Below, piece after piece: positions 35,290-46,800 of a stretch of 64,000 nucleotides of DNA. Source of the stretch: Blastocystis hominis (lineage: Eukaryota > Sar > Bigyra > Opalinata > Blastocystidae). Each line of letters opens with the position of its first letter. Position 1 is the first letter of the stretch. Where the stretch lies: the NCBI RefSeq assembly GCF_000151665.1, contig NW_013171830.1, forward strand, positions 179,065 to 243,064. Reading direction: 5' to 3'. The position numbers and the translations under genes were made by a program. The notes under the pieces were generated by a model. The model was not told the origin of the DNA. It did no database searches and saw only the letters and a program-made list of their open reading frames with translations.

Positions 35290-35539
35290 AAAAATAGGAA
35301 TTAAAAGAACCGAAGAATAACGGTAATCCTTTCTTTTTGATTATTAATTTATATATATTTGATACAAGTGGTGGCGGTCTATAGCTTCAAGAATTAACAG
35401 CGCATCTCAATAGAAGAACCTCAATGGAATCCCCCTATTTGTGGGAAATACTAAAAAATAAGATGGAACAATATTACTAAACACATAACGGACAAACGGG
35501 TGACAACATACATTTTGGCACTACAATTATTTTTTTGCG

Positions 35540-37927
35540 ATGGGACAAGACCAAAGTTCGCAATTAAGAGACAAAGAGGAGACACCGGCAAAGGATGGAG
35601 CAGAAACTGGTTTTCTCCGATTAAAAGTGAAACACCATAATCATCGATACTTCGTGTCATCTGGTAACCTGGAAGGCGTGCAAAATATCGAGGCAGAGCT
35701 ACAGAGAAACGATTTATCACCCTTGTCAGATGATGGTATGACTGAGTGAATTGTTGTGAACCAAATAGAGTTTGATACGGATAGTGACGTTGAAATGACC
35801 CCTATGATCAATACTCAAGAACTAGTGGAGAACGTGCTGCATGCTCGTTCCGGGAAGCTATTTGTCCGAATATCGAAACTAAAGCCGGAGTCTGTTTCAA
35901 CACCGGTGTCGTGTCTTAATGTGACATCTCTGTTGGAGGTGGCTCAGTACTGTACTGATAGCACGCGTCTGGAGATGTCATTTGTGAACAAGTTCTTTTA
36001 TCGTTTGGTTCAGTCCTCCCGAACCTCCGTGGACATTAACTGTAAAAGTGGCTGGGTCGACACGATCAACCACAGCCCGCTCATCGAATCGATCTCCCTG
36101 CTCCATGACGGGGATCCAGAAGACCTAACGCGTTTTTGTACGATCATCCGGAACGACGGGTTTCCCTCGCTCCGCTCGCTTTCTCTGAGTTTTGTTTCCG
36201 ACCACGCGGTCATCGCCATCGTCGGAGCGCTCGCCGACTTCGCGAGCCACCTCGCCCACCTCCACCTGGCCAGCCCCGCGCGCGCCGTCTCCTTCTCCCT
36301 CCAGTCCTACTTCCTCTCCGCCTCCGTCGCCTACGCCTTCCAAGACGCGCTCGCGCGCGGGCTCTCCCGCACGCTCGGCTCGCTCGAGCTGCGCACCGAC
36401 GACGTCGCCGGGCTCGCCGGCTTCTTCAAGATCGTGGACCTCAGCGACGCGCGGCTGCTCGACCGCGTCGCGCTGGACTCCTGCCCGCTCCAGGCGCGCG
36501 GGCTCGAGCTGCTGCTGCGGTCGGTGTGGCCCGACACGGGGCTGCGCGCCTCCGCGGTGCCGCTGCGGCGACTGGAGCTGGGCAACGTGCAGGCGGAGGA
36601 CTGCGGACTCAAGTCGCTGGCGGTGGTGGCGCGGCGGAACGGGCTGATCAGCCTGGAGACGCTGGACGTGGGGAACAACAAGCTGCGGCGGCGCGGCATG
36701 GGGTATCTGGCGGGGGCGCTGGCGCAGTACTGGCTGCCGAACCTGCGGAAATGCGTGCTGACGAACAACAATCTGGGCGCAGGGGCGCTCGTGGCGCTGT
36801 TCGACGCGCTGGCGGCGGGCCGGTGCGTGCTGCTCAGCGTGCTGGAGGTCGAGAACACGGGCATCGGCGAGGCCGACCTGGCCCATCTGGCGGGGTTTCT
36901 GCGCTCGCCGTTCGCGGAGAACCTCGCGCGGCTGAACATCTCGATGAACCCGCTCGTCACGGCGGCGCTGCCGACGTTCTTCCGCGGACTGCTGGAGGGC
37001 TCCTGCCGGTCCATGGAGACGCTCTTCCTCGAGGGAATCTCGCTCTCCGGCGCGGAGATCGGCGGGCTGGTGGACTGGCTGCGCAGCCGCAAGGCCGCGC
37101 GCTTGAAGCACTTGCTCTTGAAGTCCAATCTGCTCGATGAGGCCGCCTTCTACGCGCTGGTCCGGACGCTGATTCGGAAGGAGTGTCCGCGCATCCAGGT
37201 TTTCGATTTCAGTCGAAATCTGATCGGGAACTTGGACGCGCAGCGGTGGGACGAGCTCATCCGCGGCGATGGCGAAGATGTCACCTTTGAGCAGGTCGAT
37301 TATTCGTTTAACCCGCTCACCGATGCGGATATGGACATTCTCCTTCGCTTTATGCGGCGCTTCTCGCGCATCGAGCGATCTGTCCGCATCACCTTCTGCG
37401 GGAACTCGATCACCGCGAAAGCCATCAACGCGTATTGCGGGGCGCTCACGGATGTCGGGAGCGCGCTGCAGTTCCTCTCCATCGACAGCTGCACGATTTC
37501 GGGATGTGGGCGGGCGTTTCATCGGTTTCTTGTCAGCCAAGCGGCCCGCCACCTCGAGGTTCTGGTCGTGCGCGATTGCTGCCTGACAGAGGAGGACTTG
37601 GAGCTGCTCTGTGAGGCGTTTGAGGAGGATGGCTGTCCGGGATTGGTGTATCTGCAATTGGACGGGAATTCGGAGGTCAACGACGCGTTCGTTGAGCGGC
37701 TGCTCGGCGTGCTCGAGCAGAACCACTTAAGGAGCCTGTCCGGACTGGAATTAGCGTATACCTCGATCACGGTGACGGGGCTGAAGCGATTTGTGCAGTA
37801 TGTGCAGGAGCATCCGTACACGCGACTCTGGATGCTCTGCTTGAAGAAGATTAGCGTGTCGTCCAAAGTGGCGGAGATGTACAAGGAAACGATGAAACAA
37901 ATATTTCATGGCACATTTTCGATCTAG
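35540..37927 (+). CDS. Leucine-rich repeat protein, possibly N-myristoylated
   Basis: Two exons (intron 33 bases near 35734-35766) encode about 780 residues. The start MGQDQSS fits the N-myristoylation pattern MGxxxS, suggesting membrane tethering. After ~150 residues the protein is a ribonuclease-inhibitor-type LRR solenoid of 28-30 residue repeats (for example LETLDVGNNKLRRRGMGYL; LARLNISMNPLVTAALP; LVYLQLDGNSEVNDAFVERL). There is no NACHT, kinase or catalytic domain. It is probably a protein-protein interaction scaffold. The LRR exon is very GC-rich, which opens long shadow frames on the other strand. It ends in genomic TAG, and a perfect TGTTTGTT lies at 37941. Confidence 0.85.
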
Positions 37928-38053
37928 TTGTCCTGATTTGTGTTTGTTAAAAAGAAAAGAATTCGGAGAGATAGTCGTTTTTAACTTTACTTTACCAAAC
38001 TTCTGAATAATCGCGATTGTTCCAAAAGTAACAAAAAAACATCATTCGTGTCA

Positions 38054-41000
38054 TGAGTACAACATCCAGTAGGAACAATGAGGGGAGAGCTCAGAGTGCA
38101 GGAGTAGTGAAAGTGAACTCTGTACAGGAAAAGGAGTATTCCCCCAATGTGGTGAGAAATACCAAGTACACACCCTTTAACTTCTTATTTAAGAACATTT
38201 ACGAGCAGTTCCAGTAGGAGTTTTGCGTTTATGTGAGTTTGTAGTCAACCAATGAACTGCTACTTCCTTTTGATTGCCATTCTACAGGTTTGCCAAAAGC
38301 GGGAGAGTGATAGGGGTGTAGGGGTTTAAGGCAATCACGGTGAACAATCCGTGGACCACGTGGCTGCCACTCATATTCATTTTCGCAGTCTCTGCGACGC
38401 GTGAGCTCGTCGATGATATCAAGCGCGCCAAGGCAGACACTGTTTGTGTTTCTAAGTTCCTTCCCATCGTAGAAAGCGAATAACAAACTGGTGAAGAAGC
38501 TCTCCGAAGGGAGCGTGATCGAAGTACCATCGAAAAACCTGCATGTTGGAGATGTGCTCTTCATCGAGGAGAACGAGGAGATTCCCTGCGACTGCGTCGT
38601 TCTCTACAGCAGCAACGCGAACGGCATCTGCTACATCCAAACAGCGAACATCGATGGCGAGACCAATCTCAAGCTCCGCTGCGCGCCTTCGCTTACGCAG
38701 AAAAAGCTCGAAAAGTGCAGGGATTACGAAGGCGTCGCGAACGCCATCCACAATATGGACGCCATGACCATCGAGTGTCCGCCTCCCAACTCGCGCATCT
38801 ACGATTTCCCCGCGGTTCTGCGTCAAGGCGAGGATTCCACGGCTCTGGATGCGTCTTCGCTGTTTTTGCAGGTCTGCCATCTCTGCAACACGCGTTACAT
38901 GTACATAGAAAAAAGTCCCGATTTTTGGCATAGCTTCGCAGCGGTGGTTTACACTGGAAATGAAACGAAATTCGGACAAAACAAGGATGTGCCGGAGATG
39001 AAGCTCACGAAGAGCGATCGCATGATTAACTGGTTCACGGTCGTTTTGTTTTGTTTTCAAGTGGTTTGTGGGTAGTTCGTGTAATCTAGTTAATTCTCGC
39101 GGTTCTTCTGGGCGCGATGGGCATCCGCAATCTATCCACGATCCCGAAGTGGTATATCGGTAACCACGAGGGAGAAAATGGATGGCTCGATTATATCGTG
39201 GTCCCTCTGCGTTTTTTGCTTCTCAACAGCTCGATGATTCCGATCTCGTTGAAAGTGACGCTGGAGGTGTGCAAAGTCATTTATTCGATGTTTATCAACA
39301 TGGACGAGCAGTTGTACGCAGTGCGGAGGCGTAGCGATGTAGCCAAAGGCTGGATGCCGATGCTGCGGTCGACGATGCGCAGAACGTTCACTGCAACTCC
39401 AGCTGCCTCAGCGAGAATTTAGGGCAAGTGCGGTACATCTTTTCGGACAAAACGGGGACGCTGACGAAGAACGAAATGATTCTGAAATATTGTCGTGTTT
39501 GGAACACGCCGTACCTCCACACATCAATTCTCTTAGCTGTAGCATCGAACTGAGAGATGCCAAGACGAAAATCCCGCCGCCGCGCTCGGACGAAGAAGTA
39601 ACTTTTCGATTTCGCTGTTTGTTTCTAACGACTAGAAAGAGCTTCTGGACGACTTCCTGCGCTGTTTGCTGCTCTGCAATTCCATCGTCGTCGACAACGG
39701 CGTCTACAAGTGCGATTCTCCCGATGAGCTCTGTCTGGTCTCCTACTGCCGCTATCTCGGCGGAACGCTTCTCTCCAAGCAAGGCAGCCACACCCGAATC
39801 CTCCTAAACGGGGAAACGGAGAACTGGATCGTCCAGAAGGAACTGGAGTTCTCTTCCGAGCGCAAACGAATGTCCGTTCTGGCCTGCAACCCCGCGTTGA
39901 ACCGCTATCTTCTCTTCTCCAAGGGCGCCGACGACATGATTTTGGCGCGCTCGCGAAGAACCGGCGAATGGAACGGCCTCGACCTCGCTCAAAACGTGGA
40001 AACCATCGTGGAAACGCTGAGAGAATACGCGGATAAAGGGCTGCGAACGCTGGTCATGGGCGTTCGCAATCTGGACGAAACCGAATATAAAGAATTCGTT
40101 TCGAAGGTCGAGGAAGCGTCGAAAGCCATGGAGAACCGCGAGCAAGTCAAGAGCGAATGGTAGAATCGTGGAACGCGTGCGAGGTAGTTACGACGCGATC
40201 GAGCGCTCGCTTCTCCCGCTGGGCATTTCCGGGATCGAAGACTTGCTTCAAGACGACGTGGAGCCGACGATCCGCGTAGGCAATAAGCGAAAAAAGCTGA
40301 GCGAAAGTATCTGCGCGCGTGCGGGATCAGCGTGTGGATGATCACCGGAGACAAGCCCAACACGGCGATCAGCATCGGTCGTTCCACGGGGATTATCGAT
40401 CCGCAGACCCCCGACCGCGCGATCCTGCTGCTCGACCGCACGCCGGAGCTCCGCGACGCGCAGGCCGTGCTGGCCCGCCTCGCCGAATGGACGCGCGACG
40501 TCGACGCGCATCGTAGCGCTCTCTCTTCTCTTCGCCTCACACGCAGCGACGCTGCCGTTCGCGCTCTGCGTGACCGGAAACATGTTCTCTTTCATCACCT
40601 CCACGCAGCCGTCCAACGCGTGCCCTGATTCCCTCACCGACGCGCTCGTCGCGCTCGCCATGCGCGTGCACTCCGTCATTTTCTGCCGCGTCTTCCCCAA
40701 GCAGAAAGTACGCCCCGCGGGGAACTGCTGAATAGTCCGAAGTGGTGCTGCTGATGAAGAAGCGGACCGGACAGGTGACGCTGGCGATCGGCGACGGCGG
40801 GAACGACGTGATTATGATCCAGAACAGCGACGTGGGGGTCGGGATCGTCGGGAAGGAGGGGCAGCAGGCGGCGCGCGCGGCGGATTACGTGCTGAGCGAG
40901 TTCAAACATCTGAAGCGGCTGTGCTGCGTGCATGGAGTGGACAGCGTGAGCCGATCGTGGACGATCAGCAACTACAGCTTCTTTAAGAGCGTGATTTTCT

Positions 41001-41663
41001 GCGTGCTGCAGACGTCGTACGCGATGTTCTCGTCGTATTCCGGCGTGTCGCTGTTCAACTCGATGCAGGTCACGCTGTACAACATCTTTCTGTTCATCCC
41101 GATCGTGTCCATGGTCACCAAGCGCGGCTACCAGGAGTCGGAGCTGCTCAATCGCCCCGCAGTGTATCGGTATTACAACGACACCGATCCACAGAACAAG
41201 CAGACTCTCTTCTCCTTCGCGGAGTTCGTCACCTGGGTCGTTATGGGCGTTCTCCAAGCGCTCATCGTCAATTGCGTCGCGGCGCTCATCGAGGGAACGG
41301 GAGCCTACGACGCCATCACCAACACGGTCTTTTTCGCGAACCTGCTCTCGCAGGATCTCCTCATTTTCTTGCTGCTGCCCAACATCACGTGGCTGAACGT
41401 CTGGGCCGTGCTGCTCTGCCACGCACTGATGTGGCTGGTGTGCTTCGTCTGCTCGTCGGTGACGGGGCTCTCGGGGTTCGTGCCGTACATGTCGATGCAG
41501 TAGGGGCGTGGGACAGCGGTGAGGCGCTAGGTTTGCGAACGCGCAGATGCTTCATTGGGTGAGCTATCTCGTGTTGGTGCCGCTGTCGATGTATGTGTTC
41601 TTGGGGAAGAAGATCTTTGGGAACAAGCCGGTGGAGCGGAGGGAGGAGAAGGCGAAGCGATGA
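38054..41663 (+). CDS. P4-type ATPase (phospholipid flippase)
   Basis: A membrane flippase moving aminophospholipids to the cytosolic leaflet. About a dozen short introns are needed. Motifs in order: N-terminal YTPFNFLFKNIYEQF; first helices CYFLLIAILQ and NPWTTWLPLIFIFAVSA; actuator DGETNLKLR (the P4 DGET); phosphorylation site FSDKTGTLTKNE; nucleotide-binding KGADDMI; hinge WMITGDKPNTA; and GDGGNDVIMIQ. The last helices end at MLHWVSYLVLVPLSMYVFLG and a basic tail, with TGA at 41661-41663. It probably pairs with a CDC50-type subunit, which is not in this window. The splice junction before NVHCNSSCLSENLGQV (39300-39400) is uncertain. TGTTTGTT follows near 41745. Confidence 0.9.
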
Positions 41664-41773
41664 AGGAGCGTTTGATCGGAGTCCAATGCGATTTTGGAGC
41701 CGTTTTTTTATTATATATTTATATATGTATCAATAGAATTCTATTTGTTTGTTGTATTGTAGTAGTAATTGAA

Positions 41774-41782
41774 ATGATGATG

Positions 41783-41824
<42 letters not shown>

Positions 41825-41826
41825 TT
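41774..41826 (+). repeat. (AAT)n microsatellite
   Basis: About 17 AAT units preceded by GATGATGAT lie in the 3' region between the flippase and the convergent PheRS gene. Not coding. Confidence 0.95.
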
Positions 41827-41919
41827 AATACTAATAGTTCATTGTTGCTGTCATTGTTATCTCTTTTGCTCGCAAGAAAACCCCTTTTCGCTTGTGTTCT
41901 TTTCTCTAACAAACACAGA

Positions 41920-43310
41920 ATCGAAGTTCCACGTGCAGCTTAGAAGCCAGACTCGCTCGGATTTGCATCTGGATCTGATCGATCTCCTATCCGTCACGTC
42001 TCCATCCAACTCCCACCGAATTCAGCAGATTGCGCGTGTGGCTTCGATAGCTAATTCGATAGCACAAACTCTGCTTCTGCGTCTTCTTGTTAAAGAACGA
42101 ATCAATCAGATCGATCGACTCCACCAACTCATTGCTTTCATCGCGCACAATCTCGTACATATCGTTATACGCGAACTGCTCCGCTACTCGTCATCCCTTT
42201 TCTTCGCCGCTTACGCGTCATGTTCGCGGGCAGATAGAACGAAATGTCCTTGTAGCACGCAGGATATTTGCTGAGCGGCTGGAAAACCGGGATCGCTTCG
42301 CCCGGCTTCAGTCCGTCCTTCACGCTCTTGAACTGATTCAGAAAGCGCGGATCGGTGGACCAGAACAAGCGAATGTCCGGGATCTGGAACAGACTCATTG
42401 CGAGTCGCTCCAGTCCGATTCCGAGCGCCCATCCGCAGTCTTTCTATTGGTAAAACGGAGCCGGAAAAGGGAAAACAGGACGACCCGCATTCGCCATGAC
42501 TTGGTTTTCGATCACTCCACTGCCAAGCAACTACGGAGTTGATTTCCAAACGCACAGATACCTCCATCCACTTCTGGTTGTACATCACCTCGACCTCTAG
42601 AGAGGGGTTAGTGAAGGGGAAGTACGCGTCCACCCAGCGATGCTTCGCGTAACGAATTTACAGAACGCCTACCTCAACATTTCCCAGAAGGTACTTGATC
42701 AATCCTTCTACAACACCCTTCATATCGTTAATAATAACATCACTTGAGGAATTCTATGGATCAGAGAGAAGAGGAACCACAAACTCGCTCTAAAACCCGA
42801 ACAATCTCCATTTGAGTGAATGCAGGGGAGTGGGTTTTGTTTACCTCATCTCTCCGGTAAACATCTCCGACCACAATAAATGAGTTCACATTCTGCTGCA
42901 GCACTTCGACCTGGTGAGCACTTGTATGGGGTCTAAGAACATGTGTTGCGTCAACATAGTATGAGTCACTCTTTCTACGCGAGACATGATCTTTTGGAAT
43001 CAAAATATCATCAAAAGCTTGTTTCGTGGTCACAATCGGCGAAAAATCTTCATAAACGGAAAACTCGTGGTCGTACTTATTTAAGAAATAAGAGAGAATT
43101 GTTTTCTTTAAAATGCAAATGGGGTTAAGCTCTTGCTTGTAAATGTTGACTCCAACCTTTTTTGCAATAGATGACGATATGTTGTTGTACTCGTTGTTTT
43201 GGATCAGAGGATCTAAACTGAAAATAGCATTCAATGCGTACAAGAAGATTCGCTATGGATAAACTTGACAAGGTTTACAAAGCTTCTTTTACTAGCACTG
43301 TAACATACAT
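41920..43310 (-). CDS. FARS2: Mitochondrial-type phenylalanyl-tRNA synthetase (monomeric)
   Basis: This is the single-chain PheRS of organelles, which charges tRNA-Phe. It has class II motif 2 ([27 protein letters not shown]), [36 protein letters not shown], motif 3 [13 protein letters not shown] and IPDIRLFW, and the anticodon-binding [19 protein letters not shown]. Five or more ~30-base introns restore frame (for example GTAGGCG...GCGAAG before HRWVDAY). The 5' exon is tentative: ATG 43310 (MYVTVL), then a 41-base intron to [11 protein letters not shown]. At the 3' end an in-frame T (41920) sits four bases before TGTTTGTT, so the protein probably ends ...KLHVELR. A genomic TAG lies 12 bases further at 41906-41908. 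Confidence 0.9.
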
Positions 43311-43833
43311 AAAAAGAGCGGGAGAGCATCGCAAAAAAATACAATGATCAACACTGGTAGTATAATACACTGATGAGTATCAATAAATAAAGCTAAACAT
43401 ATGATATTTCTGACTTTAGATACTAAAGAACCTTTTGACCTCCCTTATATGAAAGTTCATTTTATTAACTATACATATGCACATATACTTACATACATAC
43501 ATACATACGTACATACGTACATACATAAATACATACAAATATACATACAAATATATATAAATACGCAATGAAAATATATTCATCCCCTAAACTCAAAAAT
43601 ACCTTTAGTAAAATTGTTGAAAGGTTATTCATACGAATAGTCAGTTTATATTTACATATTGAAGCTCACTTATGTTCAGCAGTGAATTACATGATGTAGT
43701 GAAAATAGTAGCTTTTATTTATGGCGATCAAAAATGTAGGTAAGTGTCTCGAATCCGACTGAAAAGTCACTGTCTGATATTCTTAGTGATATAAATATTA
43801 CTAATAATGATACTAATGAGGTGACTAACAGTC
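43311..43833. other. Intergenic region with CATA microsatellite
   Basis: This region is AT-rich, between the PheRS start (-) and the MORN/BspA gene (+), and presumably holds both promoters. A degenerate (CATA)n/(CGTA)n repeat spans about 43492-43566. A short upstream exon of the MORN/BspA gene is possible, because the base before ATG 43834 is preceded by an AACAG acceptor-like site, but I could not establish one. Confidence 0.5.
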
Positions 43834-46800
43834 ATGGGACACAGTTCGCTTGTATTTAGTTTCTTTACCCATAGTGAAAGTGCAAATAAATTTAGTCGGA
43901 TTACCAGCTCCGTAGATGATAGAATGATAATTACTGGCTGGCTTCTTGTAGAATTGACAGGCGGCGACGCTTTTTATTTGTTCGTTGACCGAAACAGAGG
44001 AGAAAGCGATGGTTTTTTAATAAATAGTGATAAAGTAGAAAAGGCATACAATGGATTGAAAGAAAGATCTACAGAGAAGGAAGTATATTTTAAAACTATT
44101 GATTTGGATCCTGGAAGTCGATTTGAAGGATTGGTATTGACAGAAAACGAAAAAGAAGGTAGTAGTGAAATTCCATTTGGATATGGTGAAATGTATGATG
44201 ATGATGGATTCTTGGTGTACAAGGGCATAATGATCAATTGGAAACGATTTGGGTATGGAACGAGTTATCATAATAATGGTGCGGTGGAATATGAAGGATA
44301 TTGGTGTGATGATAATCGATTTGGAAGTGGAAAAGTGTATGATCGATCTGGTAAATTAATTAAAGAATGTAAATGGTACTATGGAATTGAATGTGATACT
44401 GATGAAAAATATGAAGGAGATGGAAGCAAACCAATTAATATTGGAATCAAACATTTGAAACTGATTAACAATTGTGTATTGTGTAATTGGGATGTTTCGT
44501 GGTTTTTGAATTTGGAATCAATCGAAATTGGCAATGAATGTTTTGGATCGGTGCAAACATTCCGAATCGATGGATTGAATCAACTGAAAACTATCAAAAT
44601 CGGGAAGAATTCATTTACTCAGGAAAAGGACAACTATGGAAACAATAGCAAGAAATCCTTCCACATATTGAACTGTGAGTCACTGGAATCCATTCAAATT
44701 GGTGAATATAGTTTCAGTGATTTTGCTGGAGACTTCGAATTGAAGAATCTACCACAATTACAATTTATCAAATTTGGAAACTATGGCTACGATTGTTACA
44801 ATTTTTATAATAGTTCATTTGTTATTAGCGGTAGAACTATGGAGATCCATTGATCCCTCAGACTTCCCCTCTCTTCAATCGGTTTATATAGGCGATCGAT
44901 CATTTGGCGGCTCAGATAAATTTGATATTCGAGACTCTATATCCTTATCAAAAATAGAAATAGGTGACTACTGTTTCAGTGCTGTGGATAAGTTTATACT
45001 CACCGATTTTTCCAGCTTAAAAGATTTGAAAATAGGAAGTCATTCGTTCACGAAAGAGACTAACAGCTACGATAATAATGTTAATAGATTGTTCTCGATT
45101 GTGGACTGTGCTAATTTGTGTTCCATTACAATAGGAGAGTGTAGCTTTTCCGATTATGGTGGAGGATTTACTTTGAAAAAACTCCCATCTCTGGAATCCG
45201 TTAAAATCGGAGTCATTGAGACGGGATCATGGAACTTTTATTTTAGTTCATTTACAATGGAGAGTAGTATATACATAGAATCTACGAATTGCAGATTTAC
45301 CAAAGCTAAAGACGATTTCCCTGGGTGACAATGCATTCCGCGATGCTTTAACTATGGTATTTAAAGGTATCGAGTCACTGAGTGACCATAAATGAATAGA
45401 CCTCCCTTCTCTGCAATCGATCGATCTGGGTGACGCTGCGCTTTGTGGAAAGAGAGAAGATGCAAGCTGCTCATTAACAATGCAAAGTATTGAATTTTGG
45501 GGGAAGGAACGACATAGATCTATTAAATTTACGTTTAATTGTATCAAGAGGATGGAGTTTTGCCAATAACCGCATGGTAACGCTAGAGAGTGAGTTCGAT
45601 GAGCGTGCTTCAGTTTTAGACATTCCGCAACTTGAGAATATTTATCTCCCTAATTCTTTCCATATGGTTGTGTTTCCTACTCTGAAGAGTACGCTTTCGT
45701 TTGGCTTGCAAGCGTAGATGTCCATGAGTCGCTCTTCCAATTTTTTCCGACGAAGATCGTGCCAACGGACTACATCGATCTGCTTGATACTTCCCTCGAA
45801 CGGATTGTGCTCCCCGATTGGACCTGCAATGATGCAAATACGACCGAGTTTGATTTCTCTAAATTCCGAAATTTGAAAACACTCATTATCGGAAATGATT
45901 CGTTCTACTCAGTCAAAACGTTTCGAATCAAAGAGCTGGATAATCTCACTACAATTCAGATAGGAAAGAATTCATTCACCCAAAAAAAGTTGGGATATGG
46001 AAACAATTCCGACAAATCGTTCTGCATCGAAAATTGTAAAAGTCTCACAACCATCTCGATCGGCGAGTTTAGCTTTACTGATTTCGGACATTTCACGCTT
46101 CAAAACTTAGAGAAGTTAACTTCGATATCCATCGGATTGTTGGGTAAAAACTCACTCAACTTCTACAGCTGCTCCCTTCGTATTGAAAGTACTGCGCATT
46201 TGCATGCTTCGATGTTCGCTTAGATCTTAAATCCTTGGAGACGCTCTGTCTTGGAAACTACGTGTTCCAGAATTCTTTAGTAACTGAATTCAGAAGTAGA
46301 GTTGTGAAGTGGCCTAAAAATAGATCTCCCAAAGCTGAATTCCATTAAGCTCGGATATGGAACGCTTCGAGGCCAAAAGGAAAAACCGGAATGTAGGCTT
46401 GTCATGTGCGGTATGTCAAGAATTCAGCGAATGAGACGCAGATCTTTTCGAACTGAGTTCGATCGAATCACGCGATTACAGTTTCCTATATCAGAAGTAT
46501 GTCGAGTTGCGAAGTATGAATCGCGCAGTTCGATGCGAATTAGATATCCCAAAACTCAAATCTGTCAATCTGCCGTTCTATGCATTCCAGACAGTCGCGA
46601 ACTCTATTATCGAGAGTGCGTTTGAGAGCCTTGCGATGAAGTTTAGATGTTTCCGATCAGCTCGCTTGTTACTTCAAGCCGCAGGACAATCTGGACAACG
46701 GATATACCTGCCTCGTTCCTGAGAGCACAGTGCTTCTTCCCGTGCTGGTGGACAAGGAGGGACGAAAGCAGGGCTGGACGATCGAAATCGATCCGCCGAA

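Noticed and set aside
36125-37726. 533-codon open frame on the minus strand, plus 334 codons in another plus frame
   Set aside because: Shadow frames produced by the GC-rich LRR exon. The translations are Arg/Ala/Gln-rich and have no domain, while the sense frame shows regular LRRs.
43492-43566. CATA-repeat tract as a CRISPR-like array or origin
   Set aside because: Simple degenerate tetranucleotide repeat with no spacers and no associated genes.
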